DNA of 64,000 bases from an uncultured Collinsella sp. (GTDB lineage: Bacteria; Actinomycetota; Coriobacteriia; Coriobacteriales; Coriobacteriaceae): NCBI GenBank assembly GCA_900549745.1, contig URPJ01000006.1, forward strand, positions 1 through 64,000. Reading direction: 5' to 3'. A program made the position numbers and the translations under genes. Below are positions 62,502 to 64,000 of the stretch, piece by piece. Within the stretch, counting starts at the first letter, position 1. Each line of letters opens with the position of its first letter. A model generated the notes under the pieces. The model had not been told where the DNA came from, searched no databases, and saw only the letters and a list, made by a program, of their open reading frames with translations.

Positions 62502-63514
62502 TGGCCGACATCCATATTCTTGTTGCCGACGATTGCTCTGGCCAGCGTCTCGACGCCTTTCTGGGTGCCAACGACGGCTGCCCCACGCGCTCTGCCTGCG
62601 CGCATCTGATCGAGGGAGGCGCCGTTGCCGTCAACGGTGAGATTTGTCTCTCTAAAAAGTACGCCGTACGCGCCGGCGATCGCATCTCGGTCGACTTGCC
62701 CGAGCCGCACGACCCGACCGATGTGATTCCCGAGGCCATTCCCCTCGATATCCGCTACGAGGACGACTACCTTATCGTGCTCTCCAAGCAGCGGGGCCTG
62801 GTGTGCCATCCCGCCCATGGCCACGAGAGCGGCACCCTTGCGAACGCTCTGGTCTACCACTGCGGTATCGATCATCTTGGTACCGTGCAGGGTGAGGACC
62901 GCCCCGGCATCGTGCATCGCCTGGATCGCGATACCTCGGGCCTTATGCTCGCGGCAAAAGACGACGACACCCAGCGCGCGCTTCAAAATCTCATTCGCAC
63001 GCGTACGCTCGACCGCCGCTATATCACGCTTGTCCACGGGCACATCGCCATGGACGAGGGCACCATCAATACCGGTATCGCCCGTTCTACGCGCGACCGC
63101 GTCAAGATGGCGGTTTCGGACGACCCCTTTGCCCGTCAGGCCATTACGACCTTTAAAGTCCTCGAGCGCTTTGATTCCACGCGCTTTGACGATGGTTATA
63201 CGCTCGTTGAGTGCCATCTGTTTACCGGTCGCACGCACCAGATTCGCGTGCATATGCGTCATATCAACCACGCCTGCGTGGGCGATCCACTCTACGGCAA
63301 GTGCGATGCGCGCGCCGACCAGGGCCTGACCAGGCAGTTCCTTCATTCCTGGCGCGTGGCGTTCGACCATCCCGTGACGGGGGAGCGCATTGAGTGCCGC
63401 GACGAGTTGCCGTGGGATCTCGCTGCTGTTCTCGACGATCTGGCTCCGCGCTCGCTCGGTCGCACGGCCGTTGGAGATGAAATCGTTCCGCAGCTCGGTC
63501 TTCTCGAAGCCTAG
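62501..63514 (+). CDS. RluA/RluD-family pseudouridine synthase
   Basis: 337 residues. An N-terminal S4 RNA-binding domain (QRLDAFLGAND; SACAHLIEGGAVAVNG) precedes the synthase core with the catalytic Asp in GIVHRLDRDTSGLML near 143 and the later motif TGRTHQIRVHMRHINHACVG near 243. By its place after lspA and the presence of S4 it is most like RluD, which modifies 23S rRNA. The exact target is inferred. Confidence 0.9.
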   Translation: MADIHILVADDCSGQRLDAFLGANDGCPTRSACAHLIEGGAVAVNGEICLSKKYAVRAGDRISVDLPEPHDPTDVIPEAIPLDIRYEDDYLIVLSKQRGLVCHPAHGHESGTLANALVYHCGIDHLGTVQGEDRPGIVHRLDRDTSGLMLAAKDDDTQRALQNLIRTRTLDRRYITLVHGHIAMDEGTINTGIARSTRDRVKMAVSDDPFARQAITTFKVLERFDSTRFDDGYTLVECHLFTGRTHQIRVHMRHINHACVGDPLYGKCDARADQGLTRQFLHSWRVAFDHPVTGERIECRDELPWDLAAVLDDLAPRSLGRTAVGDEIVPQLGLLEA

Positions 63515-63596
63515 CCAGTATTAGGTGGTTTCTTGAACTCGGTAAGCCTGCGGTAAGATATACGATTGTTTACGTTACGCGTTGCTGGGAGCCTGC

Positions 63597-64000
63597 ATGC
63601 TCGCCTTTTTACAAACCAACACACCCATCGTGATCTTCAACCAGATTGTCGTCACGCTGCTCACGGTCTGCTTTCTGTACCAGGTGGTCTTCTTTGTCAT
63701 TGGCGCTCTTCGTGGCGAGGTCGCGCCTCCCAAGGCCAAAAAACTCCATCGCTATGCCTTTTTTATCGCGGCGCATAATGAGGAGGCCGTGATCGCCAAC
63801 CTCGTTCGCTCCATCAAGGACCAGGATTATCCGTCCGAGCTCATCGAGGTTTTCGTGGTCGCCGATGCCTGCACCGACAACACGGCGCAGCTCGCGCGCG
63901 AGGCCGGTGCCATTGTTTACGAGCGCAATGACCTGGCCCGCAAGGGCAAGAGCTGGGTCATGGACTTTGGCTTCGACCGCATTCTCAACGAGTATCCCGA
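63597..64000 (+). CDS. Membrane-associated family 2 glycosyltransferase (partial, cut by window end)
   Basis: The first 134 residues are visible from the ATG at 63597 (GGGAG upstream). An N-terminal membrane helix (about 10-37) is followed by the GT-A start FFIAAHNEEAVIANLVRSIK and VFVVADACTDNTAQLARE with the first catalytic Asp. ERNDLARKGKSWVMDFG follows, as in processive or cellulose-synthase-like GT2 enzymes. The rest lies outside the window. Confidence 0.85.
   Translation, partial: MLAFLQTNTPIVIFNQIVVTLLTVCFLYQVVFFVIGALRGEVAPPKAKKLHRYAFFIAAHNEEAVIANLVRSIKDQDYPSELIEVFVVADACTDNTAQLAREAGAIVYERNDLARKGKSWVMDFGFDRILNEYP

Overview
The window is high-GC bacterial chromosome with actinobacterial gene order: rimP-nusA-infB-rbfA, a SepIVA-like/yceD/rpmF/plsX/acpP/rnc/smc/ftsY/ffh cluster, and recG-rsmD-coaD. 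GTG and TTG starts are frequent and many genes overlap by 1 to 11 bases. The overall style (fermentative sugar PTS, T-box control of ileS, no ylxR between nusA and infB, no acidic domain on FtsY) best fits a gut coriobacterium such as Collinsella. This is an inference from gene content, not from a search.

Positions 1-11,660 are accessory and partly AT-rich. They hold a secreted transglutaminase-like protein and a three-gene module that reads as an MqsR-type toxin, an MqsA-type antitoxin and a SecB-like chaperone (a toxin-antitoxin-chaperone system). A truncated second copy of the transglutaminase 5' end follows, then an internally deleted IS256-type element. A large superfamily 1 helicase/ATPase, a small zinc-ribbon membrane protein, and a two-gene operon (zinc-ribbon protein plus a possible effector) come next. 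The stretch ends with decayed fragments and orphan terminators.

Positions 11,665-15,977 form a sucrose regulon: a LacI-type regulator with its own operator, sucrose PTS IIBC behind two operators, sucrose-6-phosphate hydrolase and a strong terminator. A PLP-fold protein lacking its lysine, a ModE-like regulator and guaB follow. leuS has a very large inverted repeat in its leader.

Positions 22,145-33,822 are an information-processing run: rimP, nusA (with a zinc-finger-like tail), infB, rbfA, nrnA, truB, ribF, dnaG and rpoD. tRNA-Asn, an Asp23 protein, a DAK2-type kinase, recG, rsmD and coaD come next, and then the cell-division, lipid and SRP cluster up to ffh at 49,129.

Positions 49,246-64,000 hold a metal-related DUF134/NifX-like fusion with two operators, thyA-folA, a SpoU methyltransferase, a MATE transporter, a broken corrinoid adenosyltransferase, ftsH, a DUF523 protein, a GldA-like dehydrogenase, a T-box-controlled ileS, lspA, an RluD-type synthase and the start of a glycosyltransferase. 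Two copies of a structured dispersed repeat, after guaB and after ileS, show compensatory stem changes.
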